DNA of 64,000 nt from contig NZ_CAJQNT010000016.1 in the NCBI RefSeq assembly GCF_905479755.1, positions 53,659 to 117,658 of the forward strand, given 5' to 3'. The notes below the pieces were generated by a model. It did no database searches. It was not told where the DNA came from and worked only from the letters and a program-made list of their open reading frames with translations. Source of the stretch: an uncultured Schumannella sp. Its GTDB lineage: Bacteria > Actinomycetota > Actinomycetes > Actinomycetales > Microbacteriaceae. Positions 26,457 to 38,346 of this stretch are shown piece by piece. The position numbers were made by a program, and so were the translations under genes. The stretch's first letter is position 1. Every line of letters begins with the position of its first letter.

Positions 26457-27626
26457 GTGAGGGTCGCTCACCTCGGCCTCACCGACTTCCGTAATTACGA
26501 AACGGCGGAGGTCGGCTTCGAGGCGGGTCCCAACCTAATCGTCGGGATCAACGGCCAAGGCAAAACCAACCTGGTCGAGGCGCTCGCGTATCTGAGCACC
26601 CTAGGCTCGCATCGCGTCTCCAGCGACCAGGCGCTCATTCGGTTCGGTCGCGATTCCGCGATCGTGCGCGTGCGACTGGAGCACGGCGACCGCCAGGTGC
26701 TGCTCGAGGTGCAGATCAATCGCGCCGGCGCCAACCGGGCGCAGGTCAATCGTGGCCCGATCAAACCGCGCGAACTTCCGCGGCACGTCGCCACAGTGGT
26801 CTTCGCGCCCGAGGATCTTGCGCTCGTGCGCGGGGAACCGGCCGGCCGCCGCCGATTCCTGGATGAGCTGCTGGTTCAAAAATCGCCCCGCTTCGCGGGC
26901 GTGCTCTCCGACTACGACCGCGTCCTGCGTCAACGCAACACGCTCCTGAAGTCGGCGCGCGCGTCGCGAACCCCGGCGAATCAACTCACGACGCTGGATG
27001 TGTGGGACGAGCGTCTCGTTCAGCTCGGTGTCGACATCGTGCGGGGCCGGCTCGAGCTGATCAACCAGCTGCGAAACCCGGTGCGCGATGCGTACGAGCG
27101 GATCGCGGGCTCCGAACACCACGCCGAGCTGTCACCGCGGCTGAGCATTCTGGAGGACTCGCCCGAGGACGGGGGGCCGGGTCCCCCGACCGATGCGGGT
27201 GCACTGACCGCCGCGGATGCCGCCGAGCACTTCCGGGCGCGCCTCGTCACCCATCGTCGCGCCGAGCTCGATCGCGGCCTGACCCTCGTCGGGCCCCACC
27301 GTGACGATCTCGTGCTCGACCTCAACGGACTGCCCGCCCGCGGTTACGCCAGTCACGGTGAATCGTGGTCGTTCGCGCTGTCACTGAAACTCGCCTCCGC
27401 GGAGGTGCTGCGCACCGATGCGCCGCTCGGCGATCCGGTGCTCGTCCTTGACGACGTCTTCGCCGAACTCGACGAGCGCCGACGCACCAGCCTGTCGGCC
27501 GCGATTGCCGGCTTCGAGCAGGTGCTCATCACGGCCGCGGTGGAAAATGATGTGCCCGAGGAACTGCGCGGCACGACCATCCGGATTCATGCCGGCCGCG
27601 TCGTGGAACCCGGAGCGACGACATGA
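26457..27626 (+). CDS. recF: DNA replication and repair protein RecF
   Basis: A 389-residue SMC-like ATPase that loads RecA at gaps. Walker A is GINGQGKTN (Lys36), the ABC signature region is GYASHGESWSFALSLKLA, and Walker B is VLVLDDVFAELD. The start is GTG at 26457 giving the conserved VRVAHLGLTDFRNY. It overlaps the DUF721 gene by four bases (ATGA). Confidence 0.95.
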   Translation: MRVAHLGLTDFRNYETAEVGFEAGPNLIVGINGQGKTNLVEALAYLSTLGSHRVSSDQALIRFGRDSAIVRVRLEHGDRQVLLEVQINRAGANRAQVNRGPIKPRELPRHVATVVFAPEDLALVRGEPAGRRRFLDELLVQKSPRFAGVLSDYDRVLRQRNTLLKSARASRTPANQLTTLDVWDERLVQLGVDIVRGRLELINQLRNPVRDAYERIAGSEHHAELSPRLSILEDSPEDGGPGPPTDAGALTAADAAEHFRARLVTHRRAELDRGLTLVGPHRDDLVLDLNGLPARGYASHGESWSFALSLKLASAEVLRTDAPLGDPVLVLDDVFAELDERRRTSLSAAIAGFEQVLITAAVENDVPEELRGTTIRIHAGRVVEPGATT

Positions 27627-28171
27627 CTCGCGACACCACGCCGGGCTCGCCACCCGAGGAACCGGAGTCGCCCGCCGCCCACGATCCGATTCCCGAACAC
27701 CTCGGGGTGTATCGCCGGTTGCGCACGGTCTTCGGAGCGCCCGGAGCGCGAAGCCGTGACGCACGTCGCCGCAGTCGCGCCGCGGAAGACGGGGCGAGTG
27801 TGCCGTACGGCACCGGACGCGACCCGCACGGCATCGGCGACGTGCTCGGTCGGCTCACGGTCTCTCTCGGCTGGGAGTCGCCGATCGCGCGCGCCGAATT
27901 GGTCGCCGACTGGGCCGAGCTGGTCGGCGACGACACCGCCGCGCACTCCGAACCGATCGGCGTCGAGGAGGGTGTGCTCACCGTCCGCTGCGATTCCACG
28001 GCGTGGGCGCAGCAGCTTCGCACGATGCGATCGACGATCACGACTCGGATCGCTGAGCGCTATCCCGCGGCGGAGATCGACTCCATCCGGTTTCTGGGGC
28101 CGGACGCCCCCTCCTGGAAACGTGGCCCCAGAGCAATCCCAGGGCGCGGTCCGCGCGATACCTACGGCTAA
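27623..28171 (+). CDS. DUF721 (DciA-like) protein
   Basis: A 182-residue protein with a variable basic N-terminus and a conserved C-terminal DUF721 fold (GWESPIARAELVADWAELVGDDTAAHSEPIG, then CDSTAWAQQLRTM, given as the region 90-150). Proteobacterial and actinobacterial DciA proteins of this family help load or operate DnaB at replication forks, so that role is likely here. It overlaps recF and sits in the standard recF-DUF721-gyrB order. The tail after residue 160 is low in conserved features. Confidence 0.85.
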   Translation: MTRDTTPGSPPEEPESPAAHDPIPEHLGVYRRLRTVFGAPGARSRDARRRSRAAEDGASVPYGTGRDPHGIGDVLGRLTVSLGWESPIARAELVADWAELVGDDTAAHSEPIGVEEGVLTVRCDSTAWAQQLRTMRSTITTRIAERYPAAEIDSIRFLGPDAPSWKRGPRAIPGRGPRDTYG

Positions 28172-28233
28172 GAAGGCAAATCTGGTCACAGGGCGCGAGA
28201 AAAGGCCCCAGATCGCCGTTTCGCCCCTCGCCG

Positions 28234-32865
<4,632 letters not shown>

Positions 32866-32869
<4 letters not shown>

Positions 32870-33270
32870 GCGTCGCAGCACGTCTTCAGCGCAAGACTGA
32901 GCGTCAGGCCCCGAGCAAGCAGGTCCGACTCCGCCTGGTCTACATCGACTTCTGGTCCGCCGTGAAGCTGTCGTTCCTGGTGTGGGTGTGCCTCGCGGTC
33001 GTGCTGATCGTGGCATCCATTCTGATCTGGGTGGTGCTGTTCTCCACCGGGATCTTCGGCACCATCGATGGTCTGTTCCAGGACATCCTGGGTGACCCGA
33101 GCTTCCAGATCGCCGACCAGTTCGGTCTCGGCCAGGTCTCGATGTTCGCCATCCTGGTCGGATTGCTCAACGCGGTCATCGGCACCATCCTCGGGGCGAT
33201 CGGCGCGCTGCTCTACAACCTGAGCGTGCGGCTCACCGGCGGACTGCTCGTCGGGTTCCAGAACAACTAA
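32866..33270 (+). CDS. DUF3566 membrane protein
   Basis: A 134-residue protein with two transmembrane helices (about residues 30-60 and 90-122) and a basic N-terminus. The DUF3566 family is almost always just downstream of gyrA in actinobacteria. The ATG overlaps the gyrA TGA (ATGA). In mycobacteria a related protein (CwsA neighbourhood) has been linked to the cell envelope, but function here is unknown. Confidence 0.85.
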
Positions 33271-33349
33271 GTCGTACCCAGCCGAATTGGCTCGCGCCGA
33301 TGGCGTGAGGTAGTGTAAGCGAGGCCGTTCCACGGAACGCGCCGAAAGA

Positions 33350-33423
33350 GGGGCTATAGCTCAGGCGGTTAGAGCGCTTCGCTGATAACGAAGAGGTCCC
33401 AGGTTCAAGTCCTGGTAGCCCCA
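33350..33423 (+). tRNA. tRNA-Ile(GAT)
   Basis: A 74-base cloverleaf. The acceptor arms GGGGCTA and TAGCCCC pair fully, the anticodon stem CTTCG/CGAAG encloses the loop CTGATAA with anticodon GAT, and the T arm is CCAGG-TTCAAGT-CCTGG. The discriminator A is followed by CTCC, so CCA is not encoded. It lies 80 bases after the DUF3566 gene, in the common gyrA-tRNA-Ile-tRNA-Ala position. Confidence 0.97.
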
Positions 33424-33437
33424 CTCCATCCCCATTC

Positions 33438-33510
33438 GGGGCCTTAGCTCAATTGGTAGAGCGCCTGCTTTGCAAGCAGGAGGTCAGGGGTTCGATTCCC
33501 CTAGGCTCCA
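33438..33510 (+). tRNA. tRNA-Ala(TGC), integration target of the mobile element
   Basis: A 73-base cloverleaf. Acceptor arms GGGGCCT/AGGCTCC pair with one G-T wobble; the anticodon stem CCTGC/GCAGG holds TTTGCAA with anticodon TGC. CCA is not encoded. The mobile element starts directly at its 3' end, and the recombinase frame on the other strand ends inside the tRNA at 33449. The tRNA itself is intact. Confidence 0.97.
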
Positions 33511-35095
33511 CAATTGAAGACGTACTAGAACACCTGACATCGGTAGATGTCGGTTCTGGTGTGAGGGCGGCGAAGGGCTCGGCGAGTCGGATCGTCGCCC
33601 TTTCGTCTTCGCTGATCTCGATGCCGTTGGTGAGGGCTTGGTTTGCCAGCCGCTTGCCCTGCTCGTTCGTGCGGGCGTAGAGGTTGGCGCAGTCGACCAG
33701 CAGGCTCAGTGCCGTGCTGAGTTGCTTGCGTGATCCCTCGTGCTGGTCGTGTTCGCTGGCAAGCCTGCGGTCGATGTCAGCGAGCCCGGCGCGGATGCGG
33801 TCTTGGTGACGCTTCAACGTGTCGAGGTCGATGGCGTCGGCGAAGTGCGCGGCCAGGAGCTTGTCGCTCTCGTTCTGGAGTCGCTTGCGGTTCTCGGTCA
33901 GCTCGGCCAGTTCTTGGGACCGGGAGGCGAGACGTTCATCGAACGCGGCCTCCACCTCGGCGGCGAGGGCAGCGAACTCGGCCTCGGTGATCGCGATGTC
34001 CTGGTAGCAGTCGGCGACGAGCTGTTCGGCGACCCCGACCGGGACGGCTCGTCGGGAGCAGTTCTTCCGCTTGGAGGCGCGGCCGGAGCAGACGTAGTAG
34101 GCGTAGCGGACTCCTTGCTTGTTGGCTGGATAGTCCAGCTGCATCCGCGACCCGCAGGTGCCGCAGAACAGCGAGCCTTTCAGGTAGTGGTCGTGCGAGC
34201 GGCGTCGCTCGGAGGCGATCTTGCGCGCGTTCAACAGCGTCTGGACCTGCTGCCAGGTGTCCATGTCGATCAGCGGTTCGTGGGTTCCGGGCTGTTCTGC
34301 GCCTTTGTAGCGGACGATGCCGATGTAGTAGGGGTTGCGCAGCAACTTGAAGAACCCGGACCGCGCCATCGGACCGGAGGCGCGCTTCGGGGTGGGCACG
34401 GTGGTCAGGCCGCGCGCGGTGACCTCGGCAAGCAGGTCCACGACGGTGCGTTCCCCGGTGGCGTACTCCTCGAACACCCAGCGCACCAGCGGGGCGCGTT
34501 CGGGGTCGATTTCGACGGTGCGGTATTCGCGGCCCTGTTCGTCGCGTTTACGGACGTTGAGATAGCCGATCGGGGCGCGCATCGGGGTGCCGCCGGTCTC
34601 GAACTTCTGGTTCAGTCCTTTGGTGACCTCGGTGGCGAGGTTCTTGGAATAGAACTCCGCGATGGAGGACATGATCCCGTGGAGCAGCATCCCCGAGGGT
34701 GTCTCGTCGATGTTCTCTGTCGCTGACACCAGCGTGACGCCTGCTTCGACGAGACGGCGGTGGATCTCCACGTCGTCGACCCGGTTGCGGGCGAGCCGGT
34801 CGACCTTGTGCACGATGCAGTAGGTGACCTGATGAGTGGCGATGTACTCCAGCATGCGCTGTAAGTCCGGCCGGTCGGCCGAACGCGCGGACTCACCGGC
34901 GTCAACGAACTCGGCCACGATCCGCGCCCCGAGCGCCTCCGCTTTGCGGGTGTTGGCTTCGCGTTGGGCGGGGATCGAGAATCCCTCATCGCGTCCGCCC
35001 TTGGCTGCTTGTTCCTTGGTTGAAACCCGCTGGTAGGTGACTGCCGTGAACAAGGGGGCGGAGTCGGTCTCAGTATGTGGGGCCAGGAGTGTCAT
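33449..35095 (-). CDS. Large serine recombinase (integrase of the element)
   Basis: A 548-residue serine recombinase. The resolvase domain (about 17-165) has YQRVSTKEQ with the catalytic Ser25 and the DRLARN and TENIDETPSG motifs. A recombinase domain (about 190-300) is followed by a zinc ribbon (CGTCGSRM, then CSGRASKRKNC) and a coiled coil (about 410-480). ATG 35095 is preceded by AAGGA; ATG 35116 is an alternative. The last residues (PRGIEPLTSCLQSRRSTN) are antisense tRNA-Ala, so the tail is set by the integration site. It presumably excises and integrates the element. Confidence 0.9.
   Translation of the reverse strand: MTLLAPHTETDSAPLFTAVTYQRVSTKEQAAKGGRDEGFSIPAQREANTRKAEALGARIVAEFVDAGESARSADRPDLQRMLEYIATHQVTYCIVHKVDRLARNRVDDVEIHRRLVEAGVTLVSATENIDETPSGMLLHGIMSSIAEFYSKNLATEVTKGLNQKFETGGTPMRAPIGYLNVRKRDEQGREYRTVEIDPERAPLVRWVFEEYATGERTVVDLLAEVTARGLTTVPTPKRASGPMARSGFFKLLRNPYYIGIVRYKGAEQPGTHEPLIDMDTWQQVQTLLNARKIASERRRSHDHYLKGSLFCGTCGSRMQLDYPANKQGVRYAYYVCSGRASKRKNCSRRAVPVGVAEQLVADCYQDIAITEAEFAALAAEVEAAFDERLASRSQELAELTENRKRLQNESDKLLAAHFADAIDLDTLKRHQDRIRAGLADIDRRLASEHDQHEGSRKQLSTALSLLVDCANLYARTNEQGKRLANQALTNGIEISEDERATIRLAEPFAALTPEPTSTDVRCSSTSSIVEPRGIEPLTSCLQSRRSTN
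33524..33567. other. Candidate attachment-site inverted repeat
   Basis: Just after tRNA-Ala, GACATC (33536-33541) and GATGTC (33546-33551) flank GGTA, with AGAAC further out on the left and GTTCT on the right. This imperfect palindrome at the recombinase end of the element is the kind of site serine integrases use, but the crossover point cannot be fixed from one junction. Confidence 0.35.
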
Positions 35096-35312
35096 CGTGA
35101 TCTGTTCCTTGCTCATCTGCCGGAGCAGATGGTGATGCGTCGTGGATGTTCGGAGTGTCGATGCGGCGCTGGCGTTCATCGAGTTCGTGGGCGTGGAGTT
35201 CGTCGGCGAGGTGCAGCACGAGGTCGACCAGACGGGCGCGGTCAGGTGTGGAGTGCACCCGAGGTTCGGCCGAGATACGCCGCCCCGTGTTCGTTGTCCG
35301 GTAGTGCCTCAT
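35070..35312 (-). CDS. Small hypothetical protein overlapping the recombinase start
   Basis: An 80-residue hydrophilic ORF with an arginine-rich N-terminus and a Pro/Asp-rich tail. It overlaps the membrane protein gene at 35242 by 71 bases and the recombinase start by 26 bases. The ribosome site is weak (TAGGGC). Its position directly before the recombinase would suit an excision or regulatory factor, but no DNA-binding motif is visible and it may not be expressed. Confidence 0.35.
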   Translation of the reverse strand: MRHYRTTNTGRRISAEPRVHSTPDRARLVDLVLHLADELHAHELDERQRRIDTPNIHDASPSAPADEQGTDHDDTPGPTY

Positions 35313-35658
35313 GCCCTACAGGTGCGCTCGGTGCCTGTCGGCTCAGGTGGTCGTGCTTCCGTTCACGGCGACGGACGGTGATGAGTCTGGCGGCTGTGAT
35401 GGGGCCGTTGATGAGGAACTTGAAGGCGTCGATGATGCACAGCAGCACGATCAGGTGTAGCCAGCCGGGGCTACCATCGGCGATGAGAGTGGTGCACCAG
35501 TAGGCGACGGCAAAGTAGCCGACTGAGAGCAGCATGGCCGGGATTCCCCAGCGCAGCCCTCGCCTGGTGCGGAGGGCGTCGAGCAGAATGTTGGTGGGCA
35601 TCCAGACGCGCATGAACGTGCGGATGCGGGTGCTGGTGTTCCAGATCAGTCGGAGCAT
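35242..35658 (-). CDS. Small membrane protein of the mobile element
   Basis: A 138-residue protein with two transmembrane segments (about residues 36-62 and 68-95) and a polar C-terminus. A clear GGGAGGA ribosome site precedes the ATG at 35658. The N-terminus (LRLIWNTSTRIRTFMRVW) is amphipathic and basic. No function is recognised; it looks like a conserved accessory gene next to the integrase. Confidence 0.6.
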   Translation of the reverse strand: MLRLIWNTSTRIRTFMRVWMPTNILLDALRTRRGLRWGIPAMLLSVGYFAVAYWCTTLIADGSPGWLHLIVLLCIIDAFKFLINGPITAARLITVRRRERKHDHLSRQAPSAPVGHEALPDNEHGAAYLGRTSGALHT

Positions 35659-35821
35659 GACGGAGTCCTCCCACGCGGCGACGCCTTGATGGGATGGACT
35701 CTCCTGGGCGGGGTGCCCGGCTCGTCATGCCGTCTCCACGGAGGGTGACGGCCTAGCTGATGTGATGTCGCCTGTGCCCTTGATTCTACCGGGTCAGCTG
35801 ACACTCGGGAAGGGCATGAGT
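35659..35821. promoter_or_regulatory. Upstream region of the membrane-protein/recombinase genes
   Basis: No gene is seen. It holds a GTCAGCTGAC palindrome (35793-35802) and, on the minus strand, a TAGAAT -10-like box (35788-35783). The IS3-family element is inserted at its far end, so the promoter for the recombinase unit may be partly displaced. Confidence 0.35.
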
Positions 35822-35912
35822 GTGGGGTCGAGCTGTGTGGCTCTGTCGCGCGTCAGACTTAGTGGCAGGGCCCGTTACTTGCGGGCCTGACCTGTGAGGA
35901 GTCTGATCGTTC

Positions 35913-36230
35913 ATGGCAAGACCACCAGCCGTTCCGGCTGAGGAGAAGACCAGGATCGTGTTGTCGGTCCTGGCCGGCGAGGTCACTGTCGCTGAGGCTG
36001 CTCGGCGGGCGAAGGTGTCTGAGCAGTCGGTGGGGAACTGGAAGCGACAGTTCCTCGAGGCCGGCAAGACGGGGCTCGCCGCTGGGAAGTCGGGGCCGTC
36101 CACGCGTGAGCAGCAGCTGGAGGCCGAGGTCGTCGAGCTAACCCAGGCTCTGGGTGAGGCGCACCTGGAGGTCCGGGTGTGGAAGAAGTCCGCGGAGGGC
36201 CGGTTGGGCCCTTCGAGGACCTCGAGGTGA
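35913..36230 (+). CDS. IS3-family orfA
   Basis: A 105-residue helix-turn-helix protein of the OrfA type (VAEAARRAKVSEQSVGNWKRQFLEAG near residues 27-52), with a leucine-containing helix after it. It is the N-terminal half of the transposase and can repress or help it. It overlaps orfB by 52 bases, and a GGGCCCT heptamer in the overlap is in the right phase for -1 frameshifting. Confidence 0.88.
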   Translation: MARPPAVPAEEKTRIVLSVLAGEVTVAEAARRAKVSEQSVGNWKRQFLEAGKTGLAAGKSGPSTREQQLEAEVVELTQALGEAHLEVRVWKKSAEGRLGPSRTSR

Positions 36231-37174
36231 TCCGTCTGGAGGCGGGCATGCCGACCACGAGGTTCTGCTCCCTGGTCGGCGTGCCCGAGAGGTCGTGGCG
36301 ACGCTGGCAGGCCCGGACCCGGGCTGGGGCCCCGGTCAAGGGTCCGTGGCCGCGCCCGGCCCGCGAGTCCGTCACGGACGCCGCCCGGCGGCACGCGCTG
36401 GCGCATCCGGCGTGGGGACACCGCAAGGTCTGGGCCATGGTGCGCCACGACGGGCACGTCGTCTCCCAGGCCACGGTGCTTCGGCTGTTGCGTGACGAGG
36501 GGCTGATCCTCACCCAGGCCTACCAGCGCGAACGTCGTCAGCTCGCCGAGCGTCGCAAGGCCGCGTTCGCGACCGAGCCGACGGGGGCGAATCAGGTGTG
36601 GCAGCTGGACTTCTCCGAGTTCGAGACCACGACCGGCGGCACGTGGCGCATCGCGGGGTGCCGGGACTACTGGTCGAAGTACGAGCATCCCTGGCACGTG
36701 TCCCCGACCGCGAACCAGCACGACGCGATCGCGGCGATCGAGGCCGCCCTGGCGGACTACGAGGCGATGTTTGGCCGCCCGTTGATCGACGCCTGCTCCC
36801 GCGGCGAGGCCGGGAACGTGATCCCGGCCGTCACAATCGTGACGGACAACGGCGGACCGTTCCGCTCGTTCCGGTTCGAGGCGTTCATCACCGCCCACAC
36901 CGAGCTGCGACACGTGCGTACCCGCGTGCGAACGCCCGGGCAGAACGGGTCCCGCGAACGCGGGTTCGGCTCGCTGAAGTACGAACGCCTCTTCCTCGAA
37001 GAGATCGACGACGTCCTGCAACTCGTCGCCCACGCCGATGACTACCGAGCCGAGTACAACTCCGTCCGCCCGCACGAGGCCATCGCCTTCAACCGACCCC
37101 TGGACGTCCACCTCGGCCTGGCCGACCCCCTCGTGCCCAACTTTCCCGAGCCCGAGAACCTGCCAGCAGCTTGA
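36179..37174 (+). CDS. IS3-family orfB (DDE transposase)
   Basis: A 331-residue catalytic subunit, normally produced as an OrfAB fusion through a -1 frameshift. It has an IS3-type HTH-like region (AHPAWGHRKVWAMVRHDG) and an rve-type integrase core with the acid triad in QLDFSEF, VTDNGGPF and SRERGFGSLKYER. No premature stop is present. It ends seven bases before the right inverted repeat. Confidence 0.9.
   Translation: MEEVRGGPVGPFEDLEVIRLEAGMPTTRFCSLVGVPERSWRRWQARTRAGAPVKGPWPRPARESVTDAARRHALAHPAWGHRKVWAMVRHDGHVVSQATVLRLLRDEGLILTQAYQRERRQLAERRKAAFATEPTGANQVWQLDFSEFETTTGGTWRIAGCRDYWSKYEHPWHVSPTANQHDAIAAIEAALADYEAMFGRPLIDACSRGEAGNVIPAVTIVTDNGGPFRSFRFEAFITAHTELRHVRTRVRTPGQNGSRERGFGSLKYERLFLEEIDDVLQLVAHADDYRAEYNSVRPHEAIAFNRPLDVHLGLADPLVPNFPEPENLPAA
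36206..36212 (+). promoter_or_regulatory. Candidate -1 frameshift heptamer
   Basis: GGGCCCT reads G-GGC-CCT in the orfA frame, which fits the X-XXY-YYZ slippery rule and would shift ribosomes into the orfB frame. Confidence 0.5.
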
Positions 37175-37212
37175 CGCGGGACAGCTCGACCCCACGAGTG
37201 TTCTTTGGAGGT

Positions 37213-37812
37213 TCAGGCGAGTTCGCCCGTGTTCGGGTTGAGGCTGGCGTAGAAGTCGTGTTCGATCTGGCGGCGGCGTTCGACGTCGGCGATGACGAAC
37301 GCTACGAAGTCCTCGTCACGGTTCTCGATGGGGGTGTCTTCGATGGGCGTGGCTTCGTCCTCTCCTGGCCAGATCGTCTGGCGAGTGGGCCGGTCCCGGT
37401 CAAGCCGGGTGCCGCTGGCGGCGACCCAATCGCGCAGTCGTTGTCTGGTGTCGGCGAAGTCGCGATGCCAGCCGATCGGGGCCGAACCGTTTTGCTGCGG
37501 ATCGAAAGCGTTGAGCCAGTGGGTGTGGAGTGCGGAGAGTTCCCAGTGCAGCTCGGGGTGACGGTGCCACATCGGAGGAATCACCGAGGTGGGCAGCCCG
37601 TAGGTGGTGCGCAGCCAGTTCACCCACTGGTTCAGCTCTAACCATGCAAGCTCTGCCTCATCAGCGGTCAGGAGGTTCCAGTTGATCGGGCCGGGCGGTT
37701 CCTCCAGCACCGGTCCGAGGTCACCGTGCGGCTCAGGCGTCGATGCGGGGTCGAGATCGGGGTCTGGCCTATCGTCAGGTTCTTCGGCTGGTGCGCGAGT
37801 GTGATCGCTCAT
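37213..37812 (-). CDS. DUF4913-like protein of the element
   Basis: A 199-residue soluble protein with an acidic, proline-rich N-terminus (about 1-42) and a tryptophan-rich core (NWLRTTYG, PPMWHRHPELHWELSALHTHW) that resembles DUF4913 proteins, which are common in actinobacterial conjugative elements and have no known role. It is the last gene of the leftward transfer unit before the IS3 copy and follows the element SSB by 14 bases. Confidence 0.6.
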   Translation of the reverse strand: MSDHTRAPAEEPDDRPDPDLDPASTPEPHGDLGPVLEEPPGPINWNLLTADEAELAWLELNQWVNWLRTTYGLPTSVIPPMWHRHPELHWELSALHTHWLNAFDPQQNGSAPIGWHRDFADTRQRLRDWVAASGTRLDRDRPTRQTIWPGEDEATPIEDTPIENRDEDFVAFVIADVERRRQIEHDFYASLNPNTGELA

Positions 37813-37826
37813 GGTCTGCTCCCGGT

Positions 37827-38285
37827 TCAGCGGCCAAGCGTCGCAGGCTCGCGGGCTTGCGAGGACTGCTCGGGCCGCTCGAATGCCTGGCTTCGGTCAG
37901 CGCCGGGCGCGTCTCGTCCCGGGCCGGGGCGCGGTTCGCGTTCGATGCTCAGCCGTGTGCTGACGGGGTTCGGGGTGAGGGTGTCGGCGCGGAACTCCTC
38001 GCGTTCGGCCCCGGTGGTGGGGTCGGTGAACTTCTCGAACCGTCCGGTGGCGATGAAGTCGTCGCCCTTCTTGAACAGTTCCATCGCTGCTTCGGCGGCC
38101 TTGTAGCGCACCGCGAGGTCGTGGAACGTCCGGTCGGTCTTGGTGAAGGTGCCGTCATCTTCGCGTCGCCAGTGGTCGACGCCGACGCGGGCGTAGAACC
38201 TCGGGGTGCCGGTCTTCTCGCTGTGGGTCAGTCGCGGGTCACCGGCGATGTGACCGACCATGATCGTGCCGTTCTTGATCCCCAT
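37827..38285 (-). CDS. ssb: Single-stranded DNA-binding protein of the element
   Basis: A 152-residue OB-fold SSB. The core starts MGIKNGTIMVGHIAGDP and includes FHDLAVRYKAAEAAMELFKKGD, clearly different from the chromosomal SSB at 8271. The C-terminus lacks the acidic DDDIPF-type tip, so it may not recruit host replication enzymes. ATG 38285 has AGGAGG ahead. It probably protects the transferred strand during conjugation. Confidence 0.85.
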   Translation of the reverse strand: MGIKNGTIMVGHIAGDPRLTHSEKTGTPRFYARVGVDHWRREDDGTFTKTDRTFHDLAVRYKAAEAAMELFKKGDDFIATGRFEKFTDPTTGAEREEFRADTLTPNPVSTRLSIEREPRPGPGRDAPGADRSQAFERPEQSSQAREPATLGR

Positions 38286-38346
38286 CACGCATCCTCCTGT
38301 TCGCGTCGCACCGCCTCTCTTCGGCTGGTGTGACGGGAAGGTGCGC

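Larger units (their letters stand above)
35822..37195 (+). mobile_element. IS3-family insertion sequence, 1374 bp
   Basis: Perfect 15-bp inverted ends at 35822-35836 and 37181-37195 (GTGGGGTCGAGCTGT and its complement) are flanked by direct GAGT at 35818-35821 and 37196-37199. Inside are orfA and orfB in the -1 frame, as expected for IS3. Both frames are intact, so it looks recently active. It lies between genes and breaks no frame. Confidence 0.9.

Noticed and set aside
33438..33510. tRNA-Ala disrupted by the element
   Set aside because: All arms pair and the anticodon is intact; the element starts after the last base.
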